From assembly GCA_900554625.1 (NCBI GenBank), contig USHP01000020.1, positions 1-13,498 of the forward strand: DNA of 13,498 nucleotides, given 5' to 3'. Shown one piece after another: positions 7,275 to 13,056 of this stretch. Each line of letters opens with the position of its first letter. Position 1 is the stretch's first letter. Position numbers and translations under genes: made by a program. This stretch comes from an uncultured Eubacteriales bacterium (lineage in GTDB: Bacteria > Bacillota > Clostridia > Oscillospirales > Oscillospiraceae). Under the pieces are notes generated by a model, which saw nothing but the letters and a program-made list of their open reading frames with translations, had not been told where the DNA came from and searched no databases.

Positions 7275-7403
7275 ACGTTGCAGAAAGAGGGATTCGAACC
7301 CACTCAAATGCAGCCCTCCGGTGGAGGGCTGCTGTGCTCCCTCCTGGGAGCACACACCTTACAGTTGCGCAGCAAACTGCCATCGAATCCGGCATTCTCT
7401 GCC

Positions 7404-7441
7404 AAAAAACACCTGGCTGCATTCGCAGCTGGGTGTTTTTT
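7404..7441 (+). terminator. Second, duplicated terminator-like hairpin
   Basis: A 17-bp stem (7404-7420 with 7425-7441) with loop ATTC ends in TTTTTT. Compared with the hairpin after tRNA-Gln, two base pairs changed on both sides (G-C to A-T, and A-T to G-C), so pairing was kept while sequence drifted. No gene lies directly upstream in this copy. Confidence 0.7.
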
Positions 7442-7551
7442 ACATTGTGGAAAGAGGGATTCGAACCCACTCAAATACATCCCTCCGGTGGAGGGCTGCT
7501 GTGCTTCCTCCTGGGAGCACACACCTTACAGTTTGCGCAACAAACTGCATA

Positions 7552-7580
7552 ATGACAAACCTGCTTCCCTATGGTACTAT
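7552..7580 (+). promoter_or_regulatory. Possible promoter of the MBL/VOC operon
   Basis: ATGACA (7552-7557) and TACTAT (7575-7580) have a 17-bp spacer and a TGg extended -10. It lies directly after the repeat and 38 bp before the MBL start codon. Confidence 0.45.
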
Positions 7581-7618
7581 GTTCTTAAGAATGCATCGCG
7601 CCGAAAAGGAGCCTGTCT

Positions 7619-8326
7619 ATGCGTGTAATGTATGTGTACCACAGCTGTTTCCTGGTGGAGACCGAGAAAAGCTATTACCTGTTTGACTACTTTCAAGGAA
7701 CGCTGCCGCACCTGAATCCAGAAAAGCCCATTGTGGTGCTGGCCAGCCACAGCCACCATGACCACTATAATCCAGCGGTATTTTCCATGCTGCAAAAAAT
7801 GGGAATGGAGCAGATTCTTCCGGTGCTGTCTTCTGACATTCCCCCCGACACCCGGCCGGCGGAACTGCCCTGTCAGATGATTTCCCCCGGCGAACGCTGC
7901 CGCCTGCCCCAGGGGCAGGTCCTGACCGCCTACCGCTCCACGGATTGGGGCGCAGCGTTTTTGATTCAGGATGGAGAGGATGGGCTCTACCACGCCGGAG
8001 ATCTGAACGACTGGGTCTGGGAGGGCGAGCCAGAAGAAGACAACCGCCGCATGACCCAAGCTTACCAGCAGGAGATAGACCGTCTGGCTCAGAATCTTCA
8101 GGGCAAAACCTTGTCAGCTGCCTTCGTGGTGCTGGACCCCCGGCAAGAGGAACACTACCATAGAGGACTTCTCTATTTCCTCCAGCACGTTCCCTGCGAA
8201 AAGGTCTACCCCATGCATAACTGGGAACACCCTGAGATCATCAGTCGGTTCCTGTCGGAATATCCCCAGTACCGCAGCCGGATCGCAGCTGCAGAAGAAA
8301 ACAAAATTCAGGAGGATTGTCTATGA
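7619..8326 (+). CDS. MBL-fold metal-dependent hydrolase
   Basis: This 235-residue soluble protein belongs to the metallo-beta-lactamase fold superfamily. The start is ATG 7619, 7 nt after AAGGAG. The metal-binding motif HSHHDH (His44, His46, Asp48, His49) is intact. Later ligands are Asp128 in YHAGD and His200 in YPMHNW. The N-terminus (HSCFLVETEKSYYLFDYFQG) matches the UlaG-like L-ascorbate-lactonase/RNase Z-like branch, in which substrates vary. The short length and lack of added domains argue against an RNase J or a flavodiiron protein. The stop overlaps the VOC start in ATGA, so the two genes are coupled. The substrate is unknown; detoxification of a metabolite is an inference from the pairing. 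Confidence 0.88.
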   Translation: MRVMYVYHSCFLVETEKSYYLFDYFQGTLPHLNPEKPIVVLASHSHHDHYNPAVFSMLQKMGMEQILPVLSSDIPPDTRPAELPCQMISPGERCRLPQGQVLTAYRSTDWGAAFLIQDGEDGLYHAGDLNDWVWEGEPEEDNRRMTQAYQQEIDRLAQNLQGKTLSAAFVVLDPRQEEHYHRGLLYFLQHVPCEKVYPMHNWEHPEIISRFLSEYPQYRSRIAAAEENKIQEDCL

Positions 8327-8688
8327 AATTCGAAATGTATCACGAAAACTACAATGTTTCTAATCTGGAAGCATCCCTTGCCTTCTATGAGAAAGCGTTG
8401 GGTCTGAAAGAAAAACGCCGGAAAAACGGCGACGGGTTTATCATCGTCTATATCGGAAACGAAGAAAGCACCTTTGAACTGGAACTGACCTGGCTGGAAG
8501 ATCATCCTCAGCCCTATGACCTGGGAGAGTGTGAATTCCACCTGGCCTTCCGTACCGATGATTACGAGGCCGCGCACCAGCTCCACCAGGAAATGGGCTG
8601 CATCTGCTATGAAAATCCCGCCATGGGCATCTACTTTATCACCGATCCGGATGGTTACTGGCTGGAAATTGTTCCCGCAAGAAAATAA
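8323..8688 (+). CDS. VOC-family protein, glyoxalase I-like
   Basis: This 121-residue protein has the vicinal oxygen chelate fold. The start is ATG 8323, 7 nt after GGAGG and in an ATGA overlap with the MBL gene; an in-frame TTG at 8317 is too close to the SD. By comparison with E. coli GloA (His5, Glu56, His74, Glu122), all four metal ligands appear to be present: His7, Glu54 (FELELT), His73 (EFHLAF) and Glu115 (DPDGYWLEIV). The sequence is therefore compatible with an active lactoylglutathione-lyase-like enzyme. Many clostridia lack glutathione, so the thiol cofactor or the reaction may differ. A partnered hydrolase upstream recalls the glyoxalase I/II pair, although the MBL protein is not a typical GloB. 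Confidence 0.88.
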   Translation: MKFEMYHENYNVSNLEASLAFYEKALGLKEKRRKNGDGFIIVYIGNEESTFELELTWLEDHPQPYDLGECEFHLAFRTDDYEAAHQLHQEMGCICYENPAMGIYFITDPDGYWLEIVPARK

Positions 8689-8695
8689 GTCCCCC

Positions 8696-8729
8696 GCCCC
8701 CCTCCTGTCACCCGGAGGGGGCTGTTTTT
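8696..8729 (+). terminator. Terminator of the MBL/VOC operon
   Basis: An 8-bp GC-rich stem (CCCCCTCC at 8698-8705, GGAGGGGG at 8714-8721), extended by an outer G-C pair, is followed by TGTTTTT. Confidence 0.9.
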
Positions 8730-8747
8730 CAAGGAATCGGATTTCCC

Positions 8748-8776
8748 TTGAGTTTTTCCCCGGATTGTGCTAGAGT
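8748..8776 (+). promoter_or_regulatory. Promoter of the Nudix gene
   Basis: TTGAGT (8748-8753) and TAGAGT (8771-8776) have a 17-bp spacer and an extended TGc before the -10. Confidence 0.5.
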
Positions 8777-8815
8777 AAAGAGGTGGTATTCTCATTCAGG
8801 AAAGGAGGGCGGCCC

Positions 8816-9334
8816 ATGGAACTCAACGATATCTACGATGAATCCCGAAATCCAACCGGCAGGGTCCATCGCCGGGGCACGCCCTGGAAGCCGGGAGAAT
8901 ACGGCGTAGTGGTCTGCGTCTGGGTTTATGACGGACGGGGGCACTTGCTTCTGACCCGCCGGGCCAAAGGAAAAAGCTTTGCCGGAACCTGGGAAAATTC
9001 CGGCGGCGCTGTAAAGGCCGGTGAAACCAGCCGCCAGGCCATTGCCCGGGAGCTGTTTGAGGAAACCGGCATTGTGGCCCAACCGGAGGAATTCGAGTAC
9101 CTGGACACGGACAAAGACCGCAACACCTTCTACGATCACTACTGCATCCAGAAAACCGTCCCGTTAAAGGACATTGTTCTGCTCCCCGGAGAAACGGACG
9201 ACGTCATGTGGGCCAGTTTCGGGAAAGTGCACTGGATGATTCGTTCCGGAAAAATCTGCAAGGTCATTGCCCATCAGTTTCTGCGCCAGGAAAAGGCCCT
9301 GCGTTTGCGCAATATAACCAAGTTTATCCGATGA
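8816..9334 (+). CDS. Nudix hydrolase, YfcD/IPP-isomerase-like
   Basis: This 172-residue cytoplasmic protein hydrolyses a nucleoside diphosphate linked to another moiety, or a related pyrophosphate. I chose ATG 8816, 6 nt after AAAGGAGGG; an upstream in-frame start at 8783 would place that SD inside the gene. The Nudix box is complete: Gly64, Glu70, then RELFEETGI (78-86), matching Gx5Ex7REUxEExGU. The N-terminus (LNDIYDESRNPTGRVHRRG) resembles the YfcD group and type 1 isopentenyl-diphosphate isomerases. I prefer a hydrolase, because the motif set of true IPP isomerases is not evident. It is monocistronic, with its own promoter and terminator. The substrate is unknown. Confidence 0.9.
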   Translation: MELNDIYDESRNPTGRVHRRGTPWKPGEYGVVVCVWVYDGRGHLLLTRRAKGKSFAGTWENSGGAVKAGETSRQAIARELFEETGIVAQPEEFEYLDTDKDRNTFYDHYCIQKTVPLKDIVLLPGETDDVMWASFGKVHWMIRSGKICKVIAHQFLRQEKALRLRNITKFIR

Positions 9335-9339
9335 TTTTT

Positions 9340-9375
9340 GGCAAGGGAAGCCCTGGGTTTTCCTTGTCTTTTTTT
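9340..9375 (+). terminator. Terminator of the Nudix gene
   Basis: A stem of about 10 bp (GGCAAGGGAA at 9340-9349 with the segment ending TTGTC at 9368, including G-U pairs) is followed by seven T's. The 3' arm contains the -35 of the next promoter. Confidence 0.85.
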
Positions 9376-9392
9376 ATTATCCGGGATATAAT
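9364..9392 (+). promoter_or_regulatory. Promoter of the phosphoribosyltransferase gene
   Basis: TTGTCT (9364-9369), inside the preceding terminator, and consensus TATAAT (9387-9392) have a 17-bp spacer. Transcription should start in or next to the A-run at 9394-9400. Confidence 0.65.
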
Positions 9393-9397
9393 GAAAA

Positions 9398-9459
9398 AAA
9401 GCGTTTTTCAGACGTCCGGCGAAAACGCTTCTGCCGGGCGGAAAAACGCTTTGTTTTTT
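9398..9459 (+). promoter_or_regulatory. Leader with terminator and competing hairpin (putative transcription attenuator)
   Basis: Segment A (AAAGCGTTTTTC, 9398-9409) is fully complementary over 12 bp to segment C (GAAAAACGCTTT, 9441-9452), which is followed by G and six T's: an intrinsic-terminator shape starting at the transcript's first bases. A 7-bp inner hairpin (9413-9419 with 9433-9439) supports it. Segment A can instead pair over 9-10 bp with segment B (GAAAACGCTT, 9421-9430), which breaks both other stems and frees the T-run. The structural gene follows 30 nt later. The effector is unknown. Confidence 0.6.
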
Positions 9460-9490
9460 CCATACTTGATTAGAAATGGAGGAAAACCCT

Positions 9491-10126
9491 ATGATTCAGC
9501 TCATGAAACTGCCTGTACGCCGGGGCAACGCTCCCCTTCGCATCGCCAAGGGACACTTTGTCACCAATCACTCCCATATCAATTACTACATCGACATCAC
9601 TTACCAGAAGACCCGCCTGAGTGAAGCCCGGGACAGCGCCTACCAGCTGGTGTCTCACTTCATCAACGACACTCCCGTGGATACCATCCTTTGTCTGGAC
9701 GGCACCGCGGTTCTGGGTACCTGCATCGCCGATGAGCTGACCAAGAGCGGTTTCCTCACCATCAACGCCCACCAGACCATCTACGTTGTGGAACCAGAAT
9801 ACAACGCCAATTCCCAGATTATCTTCCGGGAGAACATCCAGCCCATGATCCGGGGCAAGCATGTTCTGGTGCTGATGGCCTCCGTCACCACCGGCTTCAC
9901 CGCCAAGCGCTCCATTGAAGCCATTGACTACTACGGCGGCCGTGTGGCTGGCGTTGCCGCCATCTATCGGGCCGTGGACGAAGTGGCAGGCTATCCCGTC
10001 CGTTCGGTATACTCCATCGAGGATTTTCCGGATTACGAAAGCTACGACTACCACGACTGCCCCTACTGCAAGGCTGGCGTCAAAGTAGACGCCCTGGTCA
10101 ACAGCTTCGGCTACTCCTCCCTGTAA
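9491..10126 (+). CDS. Orotate phosphoribosyltransferase-like protein
   Basis: This 211-residue soluble protein has a type I phosphoribosyltransferase-like sequence. I chose ATG 9491, 8 nt after GGAGG; an earlier ATG at 9476 overlaps the SD. The order of elements fits: a hood-like N-terminal region with NHSHINYYIDIT (26-37), a core strand VDTILCLDGTAVLG (63-76), then the PRPP-loop region HVLVLMASVTTGFTA (124-138) and GGRVAGVAAIY (149-159). In active enzymes the PRPP loop starts with two acidic residues (VDDVxTTG type); here these positions read Met129-Ala130, while SVTTG is kept. A C-terminal CPYCKAG (190-196) resembles the cysteine motif of some clostridial OPRT-like proteins. It may be a PRTase variant or a nucleotide-binding regulator. 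Control by the leader at 9398-9459 is likely. Confidence 0.7.
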   Translation: MIQLMKLPVRRGNAPLRIAKGHFVTNHSHINYYIDITYQKTRLSEARDSAYQLVSHFINDTPVDTILCLDGTAVLGTCIADELTKSGFLTINAHQTIYVVEPEYNANSQIIFRENIQPMIRGKHVLVLMASVTTGFTAKRSIEAIDYYGGRVAGVAAIYRAVDEVAGYPVRSVYSIEDFPDYESYDYHDCPYCKAGVKVDALVNSFGYSSL

Positions 10127-10130
10127 CACA

Positions 10131-10174
10131 AAAAAGCACCGGCGCAGCTTTCTCAGCTGCGCCGGTATTGTTTT
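10131..10174 (+). terminator. Bidirectional terminator between convergent genes
   Basis: A perfect 12-bp stem (ACCGGCGCAGCT at 10138-10149, complement at 10155-10166) is flanked by an A-run upstream and TTGTTTT downstream. It serves the phosphoribosyltransferase gene and probably also the convergent membrane protein gene, whose stop lies at its edge. Confidence 0.92.
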
Positions 10175-10850
10175 AGAGATAATCTTTGTTGTCCTGCTCC
10201 CAGGGTTCCTGAGGAGGCGGGGTCTGCTCCGGAGCAAATCTGGGATTCTGCTTTCTGGGGGGCATACCCAGTTCCTTATTCCGGTTGAAGAACAGGAAGA
10301 AGGGGCGGGTCACGCTGAACAGAATGCTCAGCACCAAGAACAGCACACAATTGGCCGGGTCCATGGATTTATAAATGTCATACAATGCCATAAAATAGAT
10401 GACCGCAACCGCGATACTGACACCCAGCAGAGGCAGGCACATTCCCAGAATGCGCATCAGCGATCCCATTACGATATCCATCAGATATGCTTCACCGGAA
10501 TTACCCATAGCCGCAGCAAACATCTGAACCAGCATGCTGCCAAAGGAAACCAGCATGGCTACGGTAAGCACAAAGCCAACAATTTCCAGAATCAACAGCC
10601 ACTTCCGCTTCGAACAGTTGCGCCCTCTTACCACATACTGATACTGGTCAGACAGCGAGCCAATCAGCCAATAATTCGCCACCGGTATCCAGGCCAGCCA
10701 GGGATTGTGAATTCCCCGGCGCTTGGCAATGGTGTACAGCGCCAGTGCAGTCAGCACATAGCTGACAATACCAAATAACACGGACGGCACGGTCGACAGC
10801 AGCGCCGACACGATTACTTCCATCAGTTCTTCTGCATGGTAATAACTCAT
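10173..10850 (-). CDS. Integral membrane protein of unknown function
   Basis: A 225-residue protein with about four transmembrane helices. I chose the ATG at 10850 (MSYYHAEELM), 7 nt after GGGAGG; a longer version starting at 10910 would overlap the promoter. Hydrophobic segments lie at about 17-42, 84-111, 132-157 and 167-189. Between the first two is the amphipathic IHNPWLAWIPVANYWLIG (47-64), a motif I recall from small clostridial membrane proteins of unknown role. The C-terminal 35 residues are polar and proline-rich and probably cytoplasmic. No signal peptide, catalytic motif or transporter signature is visible. It is convergent with the phosphoribosyltransferase gene and lies downstream of htpG on the same strand, but it has its own promoter. 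Confidence 0.8.
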   Translation of the reverse strand: MSYYHAEELMEVIVSALLSTVPSVLFGIVSYVLTALALYTIAKRRGIHNPWLAWIPVANYWLIGSLSDQYQYVVRGRNCSKRKWLLILEIVGFVLTVAMLVSFGSMLVQMFAAAMGNSGEAYLMDIVMGSLMRILGMCLPLLGVSIAVAVIYFMALYDIYKSMDPANCVLFLVLSILFSVTRPFFLFFNRNKELGMPPRKQNPRFAPEQTPPPQEPWEQDNKDYL

Positions 10851-10881
10851 AAGGTTGCCTCCCTTACCTAAATCTGAGGAC

Positions 10882-10910
10882 AGTATAGCATAATCCCCAG
10901 GGAAACGCAA
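10882..10910 (-). promoter_or_regulatory. Promoter of the membrane protein gene
   Basis: On the minus strand, TTGCGT (10910-10905) and TATACT (10887-10882) have a 17-bp spacer and an extended TGc before the -10. The -35 lies in the loop of the hairpin that follows htpG. Confidence 0.6.
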
Positions 10911-10928
10911 CGGCTTTCCCCGGGGATT
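10892..10928 (-). terminator. Hairpin after htpG, without a U-run
   Basis: On the minus strand a 14-bp stem (10928-10915 with 10905-10892), with one G-U pair and a 9-nt loop, starts 7 nt after the htpG stop. In plus-strand RNA the same position would be an A-C mismatch, so it fits the minus transcript better. No T-run follows, so termination may be incomplete. Confidence 0.55.
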
Positions 10929-10934
10929 GTTTGG

Positions 10935-12848
10935 TTATTTCATCAGTTTGCACACTAGTTCGGTGTAGGCAGCGGGATCTTCCAGAGGAAGTTCTGCCAT
11001 CAGCTGGGCCTGATACATCAGGAGCTGAGCATAGTCCTTTGCCTTGATGGGGTCTTCCGTCATGGCCTTCTGCATGGCCTTCACTGCGTCATGGTCGGCG
11101 TTCAGCTCCAGAATCCGGCCCACCGGGAAGGCAAACTCGGGATTCACCCGCTTCATATACTTTTCCATCTCGAAGCTCATACCAGCATCGGGAACCATGC
11201 ACACCGGGAAGCTGCCCAGGTTGGAAGACAGCCGGACTTCCTTCACCTGCTCGCCCAGAGATTCCTTGACGAAGGTCAGCAGACCCTTCATTTCCTCGGC
11301 CTTTTCCTGAGCCTGCTTCTTCTCTTCCTCAGTCTGCAGGCCCAGGTCCTCGCTGGAAGCGTTGCAGAAGGACTTTTCCTGATAGCTTACCAGGGTCTGG
11401 GGGATGAACTCGTCCACGTCCTCGGTAAACAGCAGCACGTCATAGCCCTTCTTGTCCAGGGTTTCCACCTGGGGCAGTTTGGCAAGGCGTTCCTTGTTTT
11501 CGCCGGGCACAAAGTAAATCTTCTCCTGGCCCTCTGCCATGGCGTCCACATACTCCTTCAGGGTAATCAGCTTGCCCTGTTTGTGGGAGTAGAACAGCAG
11601 CAGATCCTGGCAGGCATCCTTGTGGGCACCGTAGTCGGAAACGGTACCGTACTTCAGCTGGCGGCCAAAGGCAGCGTAGAACTTCTCGTAATTTTCCCGA
11701 TCATTGTCCAGCATGGATTTCAGCTCGGACTTGATCTTCTTTTCGATGTTGCGGGCAATGATGGTCAGCTGGCGGTTATGCTGCAGCATTTCCCGGCTGA
11801 TGTTCAGGCTCAGATCCTGGCTGTCCACCACGCCCCGGACAAAACGGAAATGCTCCGGCAGCAGGTCTTCGCAGTTTTCCATAATCATCACGCCGGAAGA
11901 ATACAGCTGCAGGCCCCGCTTATAGTCCTTGGTGTAGAAATCGTAAGGTGCCTTGCCGGGGATATACATCAGAGCCTTGAAGGACACGCTGCCTTCGGCG
12001 CTGGAGTGAATAATCCGCAGGGGCTTGGTGTAGTCGAAGAACTTCTCCCGATAGAAGCTTTCGTATTCTTCATCTGATACGTCCTTCTTGGCCCGCTGCC
12101 AGATGGGCACCATGGAGTTCAGGGTCTCCATCTCGGTGTAGGATTCATATTCCGAAGCCTTGTCCTCGCCCTCTTCTCCTTCCGCCTTCTCCACGGGACG
12201 GGACTTGGTCACCTCCATGCGGATGGGGTAGCGGATATAGTCGGAGTACTTACGAACCAGAGAGCGAATTTCATACTCTTCCAGGTACTGGGAGTATTTT
12301 TCTTCTTCGGTATCGGCTTTCAGGGTCATGATAATGTCGGTACCGGGGGCATCCTTCTGGGCAGGCTCAATGGTGTAGCCGTCGGCGCCGTCGGAAACCC
12401 ATTTCCAGGCGGTATCTTCGCCATATTTCTTGGTAATCACGGTGATGGAAGAGGCCACCATGAAGGCAGAGTAGAAGCCCACGCCGAACTGGCCGATGAT
12501 GTCAATGTCCTCGTTCTTCTCCATGGCCTGCTTGAAGCCCAGGGAGCCGGACTTGGCAATGGTGCCCAGGTTCTCCTCCAGCTCCTCCTTGGACATGCCG
12601 ATGCCATTATCGGAAACCGTCAGGGTACCGTTTTCGGTGTCCCGGGTGATGGTAATGGCAAACTCATCCCGGTTGATGCCCACCTTGTCATCGGTCAGAG
12701 CGGTGTAAGCCAGCTTGTCGATGGCATCGGAAGCATTGGACAGGATTTCCCGGAGGAAGATCTCCCGGTGGGTATAGATGGAGTTAATCATCAGATCCAG
12801 CAGACGCTGGGATTCTGCTTTGAATTGCTGCTTTTCCATAAATATCAT
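10935..12848 (-). CDS. htpG: Molecular chaperone HtpG (Hsp90)
   Basis: HtpG is the cytoplasmic bacterial Hsp90, an ATP-dependent dimeric chaperone. The protein is 637 residues from ATG 12848, which lies 6 nt after GAGG; an in-frame ATG at 12839 is possible but 15 nt from the SD. The N-terminal GHKL ATPase domain shows REILSNASDA (33-42, with catalytic Glu34 and Asn38), DNGIGM (80-85) and GQFGVGFYS (119-127). The middle domain holds SLNISREML with the conserved arginine, and the C-terminal dimerisation domain is complete. Length fits the family (about 620-640). A perfect CIRCE operator at the transcription start points to HrcA control. A 14-bp hairpin follows the stop codon. Confidence 0.97.
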   Translation of the reverse strand: MIFMEKQQFKAESQRLLDLMINSIYTHREIFLREILSNASDAIDKLAYTALTDDKVGINRDEFAITITRDTENGTLTVSDNGIGMSKEELEENLGTIAKSGSLGFKQAMEKNEDIDIIGQFGVGFYSAFMVASSITVITKKYGEDTAWKWVSDGADGYTIEPAQKDAPGTDIIMTLKADTEEEKYSQYLEEYEIRSLVRKYSDYIRYPIRMEVTKSRPVEKAEGEEGEDKASEYESYTEMETLNSMVPIWQRAKKDVSDEEYESFYREKFFDYTKPLRIIHSSAEGSVSFKALMYIPGKAPYDFYTKDYKRGLQLYSSGVMIMENCEDLLPEHFRFVRGVVDSQDLSLNISREMLQHNRQLTIIARNIEKKIKSELKSMLDNDRENYEKFYAAFGRQLKYGTVSDYGAHKDACQDLLLFYSHKQGKLITLKEYVDAMAEGQEKIYFVPGENKERLAKLPQVETLDKKGYDVLLFTEDVDEFIPQTLVSYQEKSFCNASSEDLGLQTEEEKKQAQEKAEEMKGLLTFVKESLGEQVKEVRLSSNLGSFPVCMVPDAGMSFEMEKYMKRVNPEFAFPVGRILELNADHDAVKAMQKAMTEDPIKAKDYAQLLMYQAQLMAELPLEDPAAYTELVCKLMK

Positions 12849-12865
12849 TCACGTCCTCGTTTGAA

Positions 12866-12892
12866 TTAGCACTCTAGGTGTCTGAGTGCTAA
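12866..12892 (-). promoter_or_regulatory. CIRCE operator (HrcA binding site) of htpG
   Basis: TTAGCACTC (12866-12874), nine bases, then GAGTGCTAA (12884-12892): a full match to the CIRCE consensus with the canonical spacer. It covers the predicted transcription start directly after the -10, where HrcA would block initiation. Confidence 0.97.
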
Positions 12893-12893
12893 T

Positions 12894-12921
12894 ATTATAG
12901 CGCGTCCAGTAAAAAAAGCAA
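12894..12921 (-). promoter_or_regulatory. Promoter of htpG
   Basis: On the minus strand, TTGCTT (12921-12916) and TATAAT (12899-12894) have a 16-bp spacer. The -10 is two bases from the CIRCE palindrome. Confidence 0.75.
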
Positions 12922-12940
12922 GCACTTTGGAAAAAAGTTC

Positions 12941-12969
12941 TTTCTTTATTCATAATTTTATGGTAGGAT
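12941..12969 (+). promoter_or_regulatory. Possible promoter of the ABC-F gene
   Basis: An extended -10, TGgTAGGAT (12961-12969), has a weak -35-like TTTCTT (12941-12946) 17 bp upstream. It diverges from the htpG promoter. Confidence 0.4.
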
Positions 12970-12989
12970 TAGACTGTATTGGTATGCAT

Positions 12990-13010
12990 ATGCAGGGAAT
13001 GGGCCTGCAT
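12990..13010 (+). promoter_or_regulatory. Inverted repeat in the ABC-F leader
   Basis: ATGCAGG (12990-12996) and CCTGCAT (13004-13010) form a 7-bp stem with a 7-nt loop, about 35 nt before the RBS. It could be an operator or an mRNA hairpin. No T-run follows, so it is not a terminator. Confidence 0.35.
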
Positions 13011-13056
13011 GAATCGATGTTTTGAATCACAATGAACAGAAAACAAGGAGTACGAC

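Larger units (their letters stand above)
7216..7548 (+). repeat. Diverged tandem duplication of about 167 bp with a tRNA 3'-end remnant and hairpins
   Basis: Unit 1 is 7216-7380 and unit 2 is 7383-7548. Each holds, in order: a tRNA-like TCGAATCC..CAT.CTCTGCCA segment, a terminator-like hairpin, an inverted T-arm copy (GAGGGATTCGAACCC at 7287-7301 and 7454-7468), and three hairpins. In unit 1 the hairpins are 7310-7332 (10-bp stem), 7333-7354 (9-bp stem) and 7362-7379. From GAAAGAGG onward (7283 and 7450) the two units are nearly identical. Unit 1 begins inside the real tRNA-Gln; unit 2 carries only a degenerate tRNA 3' end. Frames through the repeat are products of the repetition and are not annotated. 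This region fills the gap between the tRNA and the MBL gene. Confidence 0.85.

Noticed and set aside
7216..7548. CRISPR array or integron-like repeats
   Set aside because: There are only two long diverged units with internal hairpins, no short regular repeats with unique spacers, and no cas or integrase gene nearby.
7266..7686. Overlapping open frames on both strands in the repeat region
   Set aside because: They translate the duplicated hairpins and tRNA-like segments (RDSNP, EGFEPTQ type peptides), a known artefact of tRNA-derived repeats. They have no SD and differ in frame between copies.
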